From Pseudomonas pergaminensis (GTDB lineage Bacteria > Pseudomonadota > Gammaproteobacteria > Pseudomonadales > Pseudomonadaceae), in assembly GCF_024112395.2 (NCBI RefSeq), contig NZ_CP078013.2, positions 310,001 to 374,000 of the forward strand: 64,000 bases of DNA, written 5' to 3'. The position numbers were made by a program, and so were the translations under genes. Below are positions 18,488 through 26,976 of the stretch, piece after piece. Positions within the stretch are counted from its first letter, which is position 1; every line of letters starts with the position of its first letter. The notes under the pieces were generated by a model. That model had not been told where the DNA came from, searched no databases, and saw only the letters and a program-made list of their open reading frames with translations.

Positions 18488-18636
18488 ACGAACGGTATGT
18501 TTCGGGGAGGCCAGGTTTTTCGGGCGTCTGGAGTTCGCTGGAAAATTCGGCGTCCCCCAACTAGTAACTATAAATAATCAGCTAGTTATGGCGTTCGATG
18601 GAATCGAACTCGGGATTCTTGATATGTCAGCACGTT
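18473..18636 (-). pseudogene. Fragmented tRNA-Thr-like relic
   Basis: TGGTGCCGGCACCAG (18473-18487) matches the 3' acceptor end of tRNA-Thr. After ~110 unrelated bases, 18600-18636 (starting GGAATCGAACTCGGGA, then TTGAT and GTCAG) aligns with the T-arm and anticodon-arm region of the intact tRNA-Thr at 19918-19993 with several changes. Together they look like a broken second tRNA-Thr copy with an insertion. The second segment is degenerate, so this is an inference. Confidence 0.45.
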
Positions 18637-18916
18637 GTCGGTCTGCAAGTAATTCAGAGCCGCATACGGATGGTAATCCTTCGAACGTTGTCGATCATCC
18701 CCTCCGTAGAGAATAGGCAGGAATCCGCCAAAAACTGCCGTGGCGACAGGCAGCAGACGGTCAGAAGTGGACGCCTGGATGCCCCCGACCTTTGCATCGT
18801 CTTGGAAGAGATCACATTGGCCAACCCAAAACGCACCTTGAGCATACGCGGCTAGGCGCGTTCACGCCGTTATAGTCGACTCTATTGCCGACCGTACTTC
18901 CCGGAGCCTTTTCCCA

Positions 18917-19786
18917 GTGTCTGACATGCCGACCAACTTCGCTTACACAAAACGCTTCAACGCCGTACTCGCCTACATTGATGCCAATCTCGAAGGTGAC
19001 CTGTCGGTGAAGACGTTGAGCCATGTGGCGAACTTTTCGGCGTTTCACTTCCATCGGCAATTCACCGCGTTCGTAGGAGTGCCTGTCTCGCGTTATGTGC
19101 AACTGATGCGGCTACGACGCGCGGCACATCGCCTGGCCTCCCTCGCTGATCACTCGGTACTGGACGCCGCACTCGGTGCCGGCTTTGAAAGTCCCGAGGC
19201 ATTTTGCAGGGCGTTCAGGCGGGCGTTCGGTATGACGCCGAGTGCGTTCGGGAAGGAACCGAACTGGCAGGTCTGGAGTACGGTATTCGCAATCCCTCAC
19301 TTTTCCAGGACTATCATCATGCAAGTACGAATCGTGGAATTCCCTGAAGTCAGGGTAGCAACGCTTGAGCACTGCGGACCCGCCGGGCTCGTCAATGAGA
19401 GCGTATGCAAGTTCATCGAGTGGCGTATGCAGAGCGGACAGTCGCCGGTGGCATCGAGTCGCACCTTTGGCATTCCCTATGGCAACCCCGATACGACACC
19501 TCCACAAGAATTCCGCTTCGCAATCTGCGGCGAGATTCACGAGGCCGTGGCGTCGAATGAGTTCGGTGTGCACGAGATCGTCATTCCTGGCGGTCGCTGC
19601 GTCGTGGTGCGACACGCGGGGTCACCGGATCACATCGGCGAAACGATCTATCCGATTTACCGCGATTGGCTTCCGGCCAGTGGAGAGGAACTCCGTGACC
19701 AGCCGTTGTTCTTTCATTACCTGAGCGCCTATCCCGAGACACCGCAGGATCAATGGCAAACTGATGTGTATGTTCCGCTGCAATAG
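18917..19786 (+). CDS. AraC-family regulator with GyrI-like ligand-binding domain
   Basis: 289 residues. Unlike most AraC proteins the DNA-binding part is N-terminal (~8-112: two helix-turn-helix units around SVKTLSHVANFSAFHFHRQF and VLDAALGAGFESPEAFCRAFRRAFGMTPSAF). It is followed by a GyrI/SbmC-like domain (~135-289, starting VRIVEFPEVRVATLEHCGP), as in Rob/SoxS-like multidrug or redox regulators. The chosen GTG at 18917 has CCGGAG about 11 bases upstream; an ATG at 18926 is the alternative. It stands alone between two tRNA-Thr repeats. Target genes are unknown. Confidence 0.88.
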   Translation: MSDMPTNFAYTKRFNAVLAYIDANLEGDLSVKTLSHVANFSAFHFHRQFTAFVGVPVSRYVQLMRLRRAAHRLASLADHSVLDAALGAGFESPEAFCRAFRRAFGMTPSAFGKEPNWQVWSTVFAIPHFSRTIIMQVRIVEFPEVRVATLEHCGPAGLVNESVCKFIEWRMQSGQSPVASSRTFGIPYGNPDTTPPQEFRFAICGEIHEAVASNEFGVHEIVIPGGRCVVVRHAGSPDHIGETIYPIYRDWLPASGEELRDQPLFFHYLSAYPETPQDQWQTDVYVPLQ

Positions 19787-19857
19787 CGGAGCAAGCAGCT
19801 TTCGACCCTGAAGGACGTTGACGAGTGTCCGCGCAGCAATGTGACAGGTTCTAGGGG

Positions 19858-19917
19858 GAGTTTCCAAACCCCAGAAACAACAAAGCCCTCACATTTCTGT
19901 GAGGGCTTTGTCTTATA

Positions 19918-19932
<15 letters not shown>
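19858..19932. repeat. Imperfect direct repeat, copy 2: includes 3' end of intact tRNA-Thr
   Basis: Partner of 18419-18487; it covers the terminator and CCA end of the functional tRNA-Thr. The pair brackets about 1.4 kb holding the AraC/GyrI gene, like an attachment-site duplication, but no integrase is present. Confidence 0.7.
19880..19911 (-). terminator. Terminator of tRNA-Thr
   Basis: ACAAAGCCCTCACA (19880-19893) pairs perfectly with TGTGAGGGCTTTGT (19898-19911) around a 4-base loop. It lies a few bases past the 3' end of the minus-strand tRNA, with a T-rich tail on that strand. Confidence 0.9.
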
Positions 19933-19993
<61 letters not shown>

Positions 19994-20176
19994 GTGTTAG
20001 GGCGACGATTATAGCGATTGGCAAGGTTCTGTAAACCCCTGAATTCTGACTATTTTTGCAGAACCCGCGCTTTTTTCACGCTCGCCCCTTTTTTCGGCTA
20101 GCAAGTGTAGGATTCTTCCCTTGTCGCTGAAGGGCCTGCCCCTGCGCAATTTTATCCAAACCAAAGGAAGCCCCAC

Positions 20177-20584
20177 GTGAAACGGACTCTCTCTCTGTCC
20201 CTCATCCTTCTCACCGTCGCGCTCGGCGCGTGTTCCTCCAATAAGCCAGCCAACGATCCCGCGCTGGTGGGCACTTGGAAGGGCCTGCGCACCGAGACCG
20301 GTAAGTGCCAGTTCCTATCGTGGACCAATAACCTCAAGCCCGACGGTCGCTTTGTGATCACCTTCTACCGCGATGCGCAGCAGACCCAGGTGATTCAGAC
20401 CGAGCAGGGTTCGTGGTCGGCGGCCAATGGCAAGAATGAATTGCGCACCGACGGCGTGCGTTCGCCGGATGTGTACACCTATAAGCTGCTGGATGCAGAC
20501 ACGGTGCATTACGTGAGCGTGGCATCGGACCCGACCAGCGATTGCCAGGATGATTACGCGTTCACCGAGCGACGCGTGCGCTAA
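20177..20584 (+). CDS. Small predicted lipoprotein
   Basis: 135 residues starting at GTG 20177, with AAGGAAG at 20164-20170. The signal peptide ends in the lipobox LGACSS (Cys19). The mature part is short and beta-rich: LVGTWKGLRTETGKC, FVITFYRDAQQTQV and EQGSWSAANGKNELRTDG resemble lipocalin-like or META-like 'how much of a compound remains' folds, but no known family is assigned. Two Cys in the mature part (in GKCQF and SDCQD) could form a disulfide. It is a single gene, separated by a GC-rich hairpin from the convergent DUF2790 gene. Confidence 0.8.
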   Translation: MKRTLSLSLILLTVALGACSSNKPANDPALVGTWKGLRTETGKCQFLSWTNNLKPDGRFVITFYRDAQQTQVIQTEQGSWSAANGKNELRTDGVRSPDVYTYKLLDADTVHYVSVASDPTSDCQDDYAFTERRVR

Positions 20585-20604
20585 TCCGTCAAACGCCGTT
20601 CCAA

Positions 20605-20628
20605 AACCGGGCGCTCGGGCGCCCGGTT
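20605..20628. terminator. Perfect 10-bp hairpin between convergent genes
   Basis: AACCGGGCGC (20605-20614) pairs with GCGCCCGGTT (20619-20628) around TCGG. It lies between convergent stop codons. There is no T-tract on either side, so termination strength is uncertain. Confidence 0.5.
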
Positions 20629-20638
20629 GGCGCAATCC

Positions 20639-20863
20639 TCAACTGCCTTCCGCGCAGTTGTCCGCAAACTTCTTGTAGTCCAGTACCTGTTTTTGCCCAT
20701 GGGAATCCAGGTAGGTCATCCGCGCGTTGACGATCCCGCATGAATTTCCCGTGTCTTCGACGGTGGCCAGCACACGCTGGATATCCGGCTTGGGCTGCGC
20801 GTCGGCATGGGCATTAACGGCAAATGCCAGCAGGCTGACGGCGATCAAGGTGTTCCATTTCAT
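20639..20863 (-). CDS. Periplasmic DUF2790 small protein
   Basis: 74 residues: a cleavable signal peptide (MKWNTLIAVSLLAFAVNAHA) and a ~50-residue mature domain containing TGNSCGIVNARMTYLDSHG and LDYKKFADNC, with two Cys that may pair. This matches the DUF2790 proteins found in many copies in Pseudomonas; some are induced by metal or envelope stress, but no function is established. GGAGGAT lies ideally upstream of the ATG. Confidence 0.85.
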   Translation of the reverse strand: MKWNTLIAVSLLAFAVNAHADAQPKPDIQRVLATVEDTGNSCGIVNARMTYLDSHGQKQVLDYKKFADNCAEGS

Positions 20864-21046
20864 GGTGAGTATCCTCCGGGTTCAACAAGTGGGTGTGGGC
20901 TAATTGAGCACCCTGGAGGTATCCGTTATGTGTCGTGCGGCGCGGGTTTTGCTTCGTTGTGTAGCGAGGCGGTGACTGCACACACAGCGATACACTGGCC
21001 GTGGCCTTGCGGCGGATTTTGAATCGACCGCTCAGCGGTAATTACC

Positions 21047-21074
21047 TTGAAAGCAGATACGGTTTACGTATTCT
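21047..21074 (+). promoter_or_regulatory. Candidate distal wss promoter P1
   Basis: TTGAAA (21047-21052), a 16-base spacer and TATTCT (21069-21074). Starting here would give a leader of about 370 nt. Confidence 0.35.
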
Positions 21075-21084
21075 GTCGCGCGAT

Positions 21085-21102
21085 ATAAACCGTCAGGTTT
21101 AT
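21085..21102. promoter_or_regulatory. 18-base palindrome in wss upstream region
   Basis: ATAAACC (21085-21091), GTCA, GGTTTAT (21096-21102): perfect 7-base arms. It sits just after the P1 start region, as an operator would. Confidence 0.45.
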
Positions 21103-21116
21103 CGCGGATCGTTGTA

Positions 21117-21134
21117 GTCAAATTTTTGATTGAC
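21117..21134. promoter_or_regulatory. FleQ-box-like inverted repeat
   Basis: GTCAAATTTTTGATTGAC has half-sites GTCAA and TTGAC, as in the FleQ consensus GTCAATnAATTGAC, but with the half-sites four bases farther apart. FleQ and c-di-GMP are known to control wss in P. fluorescens SBW25, so the resemblance is notable but imperfect. Confidence 0.35.
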
Positions 21135-21310
21135 TGCGCTGCGATCGAATTTTTGTTGGAACATATGTCAGATTTGTGTCGTTTCTGTCCAACCAGACAA
21201 TGTTTTTCGTGAAAGAATAACGTATGTCTATGTTCTTACAGGGAATGGATTTTTTCTTGAGTAAGCGTCATGAAAATGGCGTCATGCCGTTCGTCGGATT
21301 GCTTTGGGCT

Positions 21311-21339
21311 TTGAATATCAAAATACTGACACCACTAAT
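21311..21339 (+). promoter_or_regulatory. Candidate proximal wss promoter P2 overlapping a dyad
   Basis: TTGAAT (21311-21316), a 17-base spacer and ACTAAT (21334-21339). The -10 lies inside the dyad ACCAC-TAAT-GTGGT (21331-21344), suggesting that a bound protein would block RNA polymerase. Confidence 0.4.
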
Positions 21340-21384
21340 GTGGTATCACAGAATGCGCCCGACTTCACATAACTAGAAAAGTTC

Positions 21385-21410
21385 AAGGTCAGCATTGCGC
21401 TGGCCTTTTT
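21385..21410 (+). terminator. Terminator-like hairpin in the wss leader (attenuator or sRNA end)
   Basis: AAGGTCAGC (21385-21393) pairs with GCTGGCCTT (21399-21407) with one G-T wobble and a 5-base loop; the run of five T is 21406-21410. No gene on this strand ends upstream, so the hairpin must terminate either a small RNA or the wss leader itself. Confidence 0.55.
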
Positions 21411-21452
21411 ATCGCCTTTAAAGCGCAAATCAGGGTGGGGGAGGGGCAGAAC

Positions 21453-22529
21453 GTGAGTCGAGCAGATGACATTTCAAGACTATTCAACAAGCTGGGCGTC
21501 AGCCCCAGCGGCTACCGGGAGATCGACTTCGTCCACGAGTACATCGAGGACGCAATAGAGGTCCTGGAAACGCCTGCCGTTGCTATCGACTTGCCTGTGC
21601 TCGTTCAAACGCCTACCCGGCCTGTGGTTGCCACTGTCATTGACGAAGCCCCGTCGGCGCCGTTGTTGCGCTTGCTGGAAGAGCTGAACCACGGTGAAGC
21701 CGACCACCTGCACCCGCCCGAAGTGGTAGAGGGGCCTCAAGGTGAGGTGTACTCGGAGCCGACCACGCCGAAAGTCGTGGTGGTGGTCTCGATCAAAGGC
21801 GGCGTCGGTCGCAGCACCCTCACTGCGGCGCTTGCCAGTGGATTGCAGCGCCAGGGCCGGCCGGCGCTGGCCCTGGACCTAGACCCGCAAAATGCCTTAC
21901 GTCATCACCTGTGCCTGGGCCTTGATATTCCCGGCATCGGTGCCACAAGCCTGCTGAATGAAGGCTGGGGCAACCTGCCCGAGCGCGGCTTTGCCGGTTG
22001 CCGGCTGGTAGCGTTCGGCAGCACCGACCATGAGCAGCAAAAGAGCTTGAATCGCTGGTTGGGCCAGGATGCCGAGTGGCTGGGCAAGCGCTTGGGCGGG
22101 CTCCAATTGAACGGCCAGGACACGGTGGTCATCGATGTCCCGGCCGGCAACACGCCGTATTTGAGCCAGGCGATGTCGGTTGCCGACGCCGTGTTGGTCG
22201 TGGTGCAGCCGGACGTGGCTTCGTTCGGCGCCCTGGCGCAGATGGACGCGATGCTCGCGCCGTACCTTGAGCGTGAAGAACCGCCACAACGCTTCTACGT
22301 GATCAACCAGTTGGACGCTGCCCACCGCTTCAGCCTGGACATGGCCGAGGTGTTCAAGACGCGCCTGGGCAGTGCCTTGCTGGGCACGGTGCATCGTGAC
22401 CTTTCGTTCAGCGAAGCCCAGGCCTATGGGCGTGACCCCCTCGACCCTACCGTCAACAGTATCGGCTGCCAGGACGTCCTCGCCCTGTGCCGCGCGTTGC
22501 TTGAACGCCTCGACTCGGACCTTCCATGA
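21453..22529 (+). CDS. wssA: WssA: MinD/BcsQ-like ATPase with BcsP-like N-terminus
   Basis: 358 residues starting at GTG 21453, preceded by GGGGGAGGGG; an in-frame GTG at 21435 would add six. Residues ~1-25 (DDISRLFNKLG, then YREI) resemble the short BcsP/BcsR motif of cellulose operons. Residues ~108-358 are a ParA/MinD-type domain with a changed P-loop: SIKGGVGRST, where the usual second Lys is Arg. LDLDPQNALR and VIDVPAGNTPYL are the following motifs. Wss and Bcs ATPases are thought to place or assemble the synthase at the inner membrane. The stop overlaps wssB by four bases. Confidence 0.93.
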   Translation: MSRADDISRLFNKLGVSPSGYREIDFVHEYIEDAIEVLETPAVAIDLPVLVQTPTRPVVATVIDEAPSAPLLRLLEELNHGEADHLHPPEVVEGPQGEVYSEPTTPKVVVVVSIKGGVGRSTLTAALASGLQRQGRPALALDLDPQNALRHHLCLGLDIPGIGATSLLNEGWGNLPERGFAGCRLVAFGSTDHEQQKSLNRWLGQDAEWLGKRLGGLQLNGQDTVVIDVPAGNTPYLSQAMSVADAVLVVVQPDVASFGALAQMDAMLAPYLEREEPPQRFYVINQLDAAHRFSLDMAEVFKTRLGSALLGTVHRDLSFSEAQAYGRDPLDPTVNSIGCQDVLALCRALLERLDSDLP

Positions 22530-24745
22530 ACGACAATACGTCCTCCACGCCCTTCGTCGAGGGGCGCGTAGAACGGCGCCTGAACGGCGCCATCGCGCGC
22601 TTCAATCGCTGGCCTGCAGTGCTGCGAACGCTGCTGGTGGTGGGCAGTTGCGTGCTCGGTGGCTTGCTGCTGCTGGCCATTATCTGCGCGCCCCTGGACC
22701 TCGTGACTCAATGCCTGTTTGCCGCCGTGTGCTTCCTGGCGGTGCTGGTACTGCGCAAGATTCCGGGGCGCCTGGCGATCCTCGCGCTGGTGGTGCTGTC
22801 GCTGGTGGCGTCGTTGCGCTACATGTTCTGGCGCCTCACCTCCACCCTTGGCTTTGAAACCTGGGTCGACATGTTCTTCGGCTACGGCCTGGTCGCGGCC
22901 GAGTTCTACGCTATGATCGTGCTGATCTTCGGCTACGTGCAGACCGCCTGGCCGCTGCGCCGCACGCCGGTGTGGTTGAAGACCGAGCCAGAAGAATGGC
23001 CAACGGTCGATGTGTTCATCCCCACCTATAACGAAGCCCTGAGCATCGTTAAGCTGACCATCTTCGCCGCTCAGGCGATGGACTGGCCCAAGGACAAGCT
23101 GCGCGTCCACGTGCTGGACGACGGCCGCCGCGATGACTTTCGCGACTTCTGCCGCAAGATCGGTGTGAACTACATCCGCCGCGACAACAACTTCCACGCC
23201 AAGGCCGGTAACCTCAACGAAGCGTTGAAGGTCACCGATGGCGAATACATCGCCTTGTTCGACGCCGACCACGTGCCAACGCGCTCCTTCCTGCAAGTGA
23301 GCCTGGGCTGGTTCCTCAAGGATCCGAAGCTGGCGATGTTGCAAACGCCGCACTTCTTCTTCTCGCCGGACCCGTTCGAAAAGAACCTCGACACCTTCCG
23401 TGCCGTCCCCAACGAAGGCGAGCTGTTCTACGGCCTGGTGCAGGACGGCAACGACCTCTGGAACGCCACCTTCTTCTGCGGCTCCTGCGCAGTGATTCGC
23501 CGTGAGCCGCTGCTTGAAATCGGCGGCGTAGCCGTCGAAACCGTGACTGAAGACGCCCACACCGCGCTCAAGCTCAACCGCCTGGGCTACAACACCGCTT
23601 ACCTGGCGATCCCGCAAGCCGCGGGCCTGGCCACCGAAAGCCTGTCGCGCCACATCAACCAGCGGATTCGCTGGGCACGGGGCATGGCGCAGATTTTTCG
23701 CACCGACAACCCGCTGCTTGGCAAAGGCCTCAAGTGGGGCCAGCGCATTTGCTACGCCAACGCCATGCTTCACTTTTTCTATGGTTTGCCGCGCTTGGTG
23801 TTCCTCACCGCGCCGCTGGCCTACCTGGTGTTCGGCGCCGAGATTTTCCACGCGTCGGCATTGATGATCGTCGCCTACGTGCTGCCGCACTTGGTGCACT
23901 CCAGTCTGACCAACTCGCGGATCCAGGGGCGTTTTCGCCACTCGTTCTGGAACGAGGTGTACGAGACCGTACTCGCCTGGTACATCCTGCCGCCGGTGCT
24001 GGTGGCGCTGGTCAATCCCAAGGCTGGTGGCTTCAACGTCACCGACAAGGGCGGCATCATCGACAAGCAATTCTTCGACTGGAAGCTGGCGCGCCCGTAC
24101 CTGGTGCTGTTGCTGGTGAACCTGGTCGGTATCGGTTTCGGCGTGCACCAGTTGATCTGGGGCGATGAGTCCACCGCCGTGACCGTGGTGATCAACCTGA
24201 CCTGGACCCTCTATAACCTGATCATCACCAGCGCCGCCGTGGCCGTGGCGTCCGAGACACGCCAGGTGCGTTCCGAGCCGCGCGTGAGTGCGAAACTGCC
24301 GGTCAGCGTAATCTGCGCCGATGGCCGGTTACTCGCCGGTATCACCCAGGACTTCTCCCAGAACGGCTTTGGCCTGATCCTCAATGATGGCCACTCCATC
24401 GGCCAGGGCGAACGGGTGCAATTGGTGCTGTCGCGAAATGGCCAGGACAGTCTGTTCCAGGCGCGGGTCGCGTTCAGTAAAGGTTCGCAGATCGGGGCGC
24501 AATTTGAATCGCTGTCGCTGCGCGAGCAAAGCGAGCTGGTACGCCTGACGTTTTCCCGTGCCGACACCTGGGCCGCCAGTTGGGGCGCCGGCCAGCCCGA
24601 TACGCCGCTGGCGGCCCTGCGTGAAGTCGGTGGCATTGGCATTGGCGGCTTGTTCACCCTGTGCCGCGCCACCCTGCATGAATTGCGAACGGCCCTGCGC
24701 CGCAGCCCCTCACAACCGCTCGACACGTTGATGGACAAGCCATGA
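22526..24745 (+). CDS. wssB: WssB: cellulose synthase catalytic subunit (BcsA)
   Basis: 739 residues: N-terminal transmembrane helices, a cytoplasmic GT2 domain and further transmembrane helices. GT2 motifs are intact: FDADH (Asp246, Asp248), FFCGSCAVIRR, the TED motif (catalytic Asp343) and Q379RIRW383, which grips the glucan chain. A C-terminal PilZ domain has R582SEPR586 (RxxxR) and D609FSQNG614 (DxSxxG), so it should be activated directly by c-di-GMP. It polymerises UDP-glucose into beta-1,4-glucan and passes it through the inner membrane. It overlaps wssA and wssC by 4 bases each. Confidence 0.97.
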   Translation: MNDNTSSTPFVEGRVERRLNGAIARFNRWPAVLRTLLVVGSCVLGGLLLLAIICAPLDLVTQCLFAAVCFLAVLVLRKIPGRLAILALVVLSLVASLRYMFWRLTSTLGFETWVDMFFGYGLVAAEFYAMIVLIFGYVQTAWPLRRTPVWLKTEPEEWPTVDVFIPTYNEALSIVKLTIFAAQAMDWPKDKLRVHVLDDGRRDDFRDFCRKIGVNYIRRDNNFHAKAGNLNEALKVTDGEYIALFDADHVPTRSFLQVSLGWFLKDPKLAMLQTPHFFFSPDPFEKNLDTFRAVPNEGELFYGLVQDGNDLWNATFFCGSCAVIRREPLLEIGGVAVETVTEDAHTALKLNRLGYNTAYLAIPQAAGLATESLSRHINQRIRWARGMAQIFRTDNPLLGKGLKWGQRICYANAMLHFFYGLPRLVFLTAPLAYLVFGAEIFHASALMIVAYVLPHLVHSSLTNSRIQGRFRHSFWNEVYETVLAWYILPPVLVALVNPKAGGFNVTDKGGIIDKQFFDWKLARPYLVLLLVNLVGIGFGVHQLIWGDESTAVTVVINLTWTLYNLIITSAAVAVASETRQVRSEPRVSAKLPVSVICADGRLLAGITQDFSQNGFGLILNDGHSIGQGERVQLVLSRNGQDSLFQARVAFSKGSQIGAQFESLSLREQSELVRLTFSRADTWAASWGAGQPDTPLAALREVGGIGIGGLFTLCRATLHELRTALRRSPSQPLDTLMDKP

Positions 24746-26976
24746 CTTCCACTTTGTTTTTTGCGCGCACGCGTATGCGCGCGGCACTCACGTTGATGAT
24801 TGCCTCGCTGCTGGGCCTGAGCTCGCTGGTACAGGCTGCCGAAAGCGCTTACAGCCTGACGCTCAAGCAGTTGGGCCGTCGCGACACCATGAACCTGCAG
24901 GGTGTGGAGTCGTCCGACAGCGTCAACTTCGACATCCGCGCCGACCAGGTGGTAACCGGCGCGCAAGTGCTGCTCAACTACAGCTACTCGCCGGCGTTGC
25001 TGGCTGACCTGTCGCAGATCAACGTGCTGGTCAACGATGAAGTGGCGGCCAGTATCCCGCTGACCAAAGAGGGCGCGGGCACTGCGCAACAGACGCTGGT
25101 GCAGATCCCGCCGCACCTGATCACCGAATTCAACCGCCTGCGCGTGCAGTTCATCGGTCACTACAGCATGTCCTGCGAAGACCCGTTGCATAGCAGCCTG
25201 TGGGCAAAAATCAGCAACAGCAGCGAGCTGAAACTGCAGGTGTCGCAGATCCAGTTGAAGAACGACCTGTCGGTGTTGCCGCTGCCGTTTTTCGACAAGC
25301 GCGATGCGCGCCAGCTCAGTCTGCCATTCGTGTTTGCCACCGCCCCGGACAACGCCACGCTGGAAGCGGCGGCCACCTTGTCGTCGTGGTTCGGCGCGCT
25401 GGCCAGCTACCGTGGCGCGACGTTCCCCACCACCTACGGCTCGATCCCGGCCAAGGGCAATGCCATTGTGCTGGTGCTGAGCCCGAGTGCGGTCGACGTC
25501 AACGGTGTCCAGGTTGCACAGGCCACCGGGCCGACCCTGAACCTCATCGCCAACCCCAACGATCCGCAGGGCAAACTGCTGATCGTGTCGGGCCGCGACG
25601 GTGCCGAGCTCAAGCGTGCCGCCACCGCCGTGGCGCTGGGCAACCCGGTGCTGGCTGGCAGCAGCGTGGTGATCGACAAGCTCGAAAGCCTGGCGCCGCG
25701 TCGCCCCTACGACGCGCCGAACTGGGTGCCGAGTGATCGCCCGGTACGCCTCGGTGAACTGGTCGAGCTGAAAAAGCTCAGCGTCGCAGGCTACAACCCG
25801 GGCGCCATCAACGTCGACTTCCGCCTGCCGCCCGACTTGTTCAACTGGCGTGAAGAAGGCGTGCCGCTGCACCTCAAATACCGCTACACACCGCAGCAGG
25901 TGTCGACAAACTCGTCGTTGCTGGTGGGTATGGATGACCTGTTCATGAAGTCCATGCCGTTGCCGTCGATCACCAGCCTGGCGGACGGCAAGACCTTGCT
26001 GAGCATGCTGCAGACAGACAACACGCTGCCGCGCGAAGCCACTGTGCTGCTGCCGATCAGCTCGGCGTCACCGATGTCCAAGCTGCAACTGCGCTTCATG
26101 TACGACTACATAAAAGAAGGCGAATGCCGCGACATCATCGTCGATAACATGCGCGGCACCATCGACCCGGATTCGAGCCTGGACATCAGCGGGTACCAGC
26201 ACTTCATCGCCATGCCTAACCTGGGTGTGTTCAACGATGCCGGCTTCCCGTTCACGCGCCTGGCGGACCTCTCCGAGTCGGCCGTGGTCTTGCCGGACAC
26301 CTTCGGCACAGAAGAGCTGAGCGCCTACCTCACCATCCTCGGTCGCTTTGGCGAGTCCACCGGCTACCCGGCCACTGCGGTCAAGGTGGTGCAGGCCAAG
26401 GACGTGCAAAGCGTGGCCGACAAAGACTTGCTGGTGATTGCCACCGGTGCTGACCAGCCGTTGTTCAAGCAGTGGCAGCAGTACTTGCCGGCCAACATTG
26501 ACGGGGCGCAGCAGCACTTCAAATTGTCCGACCTGCCGCGCTACGTGAGCAACTGGGTCAGCCCTGACGACGAGGCCAACAAGCACGCCGCCAACGCCGC
26601 GATCAGTCTCAACAGCTTGAGCACCAGCACCTGGTTTGCCGGCTTCGAGTCGCCGCTCAAGGCGGGTCGCAGTGTGGTGTTGATTTCCAGCACCAAGCCC
26701 GAAGGCCTGCAGGCCGCGACGGCCGTATTGATCGGCGGTGACCAGTTCAAGGACACCATCCAGGGCAGCCTCGCGGTGGTGCAAGGTACGCAGGTCAGTT
26801 CACTGGTGGCCGACCAGCAGTATTACGTTGGCAAGCTGGGGCTCTTCAAGCAGGTGCAATGGCGCCTGTCGCAGAACCTGGGCTGGATGCTGCTGTTCAC
26901 CTTCCTGGGCCTGGCGATCGTGAGCTCCCTGGTCTACCTGTCCCTGCGGGCACGTGCAAAACGGCGGTTGGCATGA
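24742..26976 (+). CDS. wssC: WssC: cellulose synthase periplasmic subunit (BcsB)
   Basis: 744 residues: a signal peptide ending near VQAAES, a large periplasmic region of alternating carbohydrate-binding and ferredoxin-like subdomains (containing YNPGAINVDFRLPPDLF and RLQFIGHYSMSCEDP-like segments), and one C-terminal transmembrane anchor (~715-735, GWMLLFTFLGLAIVSSLVYL) which in BcsB is needed for BcsA activity. It guides the glucan across the periplasm. The stop TGA (26974-26976) overlaps the ATG of wssD. Confidence 0.96.
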   Translation: MTSTLFFARTRMRAALTLMIASLLGLSSLVQAAESAYSLTLKQLGRRDTMNLQGVESSDSVNFDIRADQVVTGAQVLLNYSYSPALLADLSQINVLVNDEVAASIPLTKEGAGTAQQTLVQIPPHLITEFNRLRVQFIGHYSMSCEDPLHSSLWAKISNSSELKLQVSQIQLKNDLSVLPLPFFDKRDARQLSLPFVFATAPDNATLEAAATLSSWFGALASYRGATFPTTYGSIPAKGNAIVLVLSPSAVDVNGVQVAQATGPTLNLIANPNDPQGKLLIVSGRDGAELKRAATAVALGNPVLAGSSVVIDKLESLAPRRPYDAPNWVPSDRPVRLGELVELKKLSVAGYNPGAINVDFRLPPDLFNWREEGVPLHLKYRYTPQQVSTNSSLLVGMDDLFMKSMPLPSITSLADGKTLLSMLQTDNTLPREATVLLPISSASPMSKLQLRFMYDYIKEGECRDIIVDNMRGTIDPDSSLDISGYQHFIAMPNLGVFNDAGFPFTRLADLSESAVVLPDTFGTEELSAYLTILGRFGESTGYPATAVKVVQAKDVQSVADKDLLVIATGADQPLFKQWQQYLPANIDGAQQHFKLSDLPRYVSNWVSPDDEANKHAANAAISLNSLSTSTWFAGFESPLKAGRSVVLISSTKPEGLQAATAVLIGGDQFKDTIQGSLAVVQGTQVSSLVADQQYYVGKLGLFKQVQWRLSQNLGWMLLFTFLGLAIVSSLVYLSLRARAKRRLA

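Larger units (their letters stand above)
18348..18916. other. Non-coding decayed stretch with tRNA-Thr debris
   Basis: No convincing ORF is present in these 569 bases. It contains a hairpin (18445-18465), the 3' end of a tRNA-Thr-like gene (18473-18487) and a T-arm/anticodon-arm-like segment (18600-18636), described separately. The rest shows no recognisable feature. Confidence 0.6.
20864..21452 (+). other. 589-base regulatory region upstream of the wss operon
   Basis: There is no supported ORF. It holds two candidate promoters (21047-21074 and 21311-21339), several inverted repeats (21085-21102, 21117-21134, 21331-21344), a direct repeat GCGTCATG (21265-21272 and 21279-21286) and a terminator-like hairpin (21385-21410) only 42 bases before wssA. 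TTACAGGGA (21236-21244) is a weak RsmA-like element. Confidence 0.6.

Noticed and set aside
18654..18845. Minus-strand frame of 63 codons in the tRNA-Thr debris
   Set aside because: No ribosome binding site, no recognisable family and an unstructured, Ser/Cys-rich translation; it lies in decayed DNA.
16418..19917. An intact mobile element with integrase
   Set aside because: Only debris is present: no integrase, transposase or terminal inverted repeats were found.
20864..21452. A c-di-GMP riboswitch in the wss leader
   Set aside because: c-di-GMP control made this worth looking for, but I could not find the paired helices and tetraloop of GEMM-type riboswitches.
26859..26972. Extension of wssD upstream into wssC
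   Set aside because: The signal peptide begins at the ATG at 26973; the upstream part is the wssC sequence read in a second frame.
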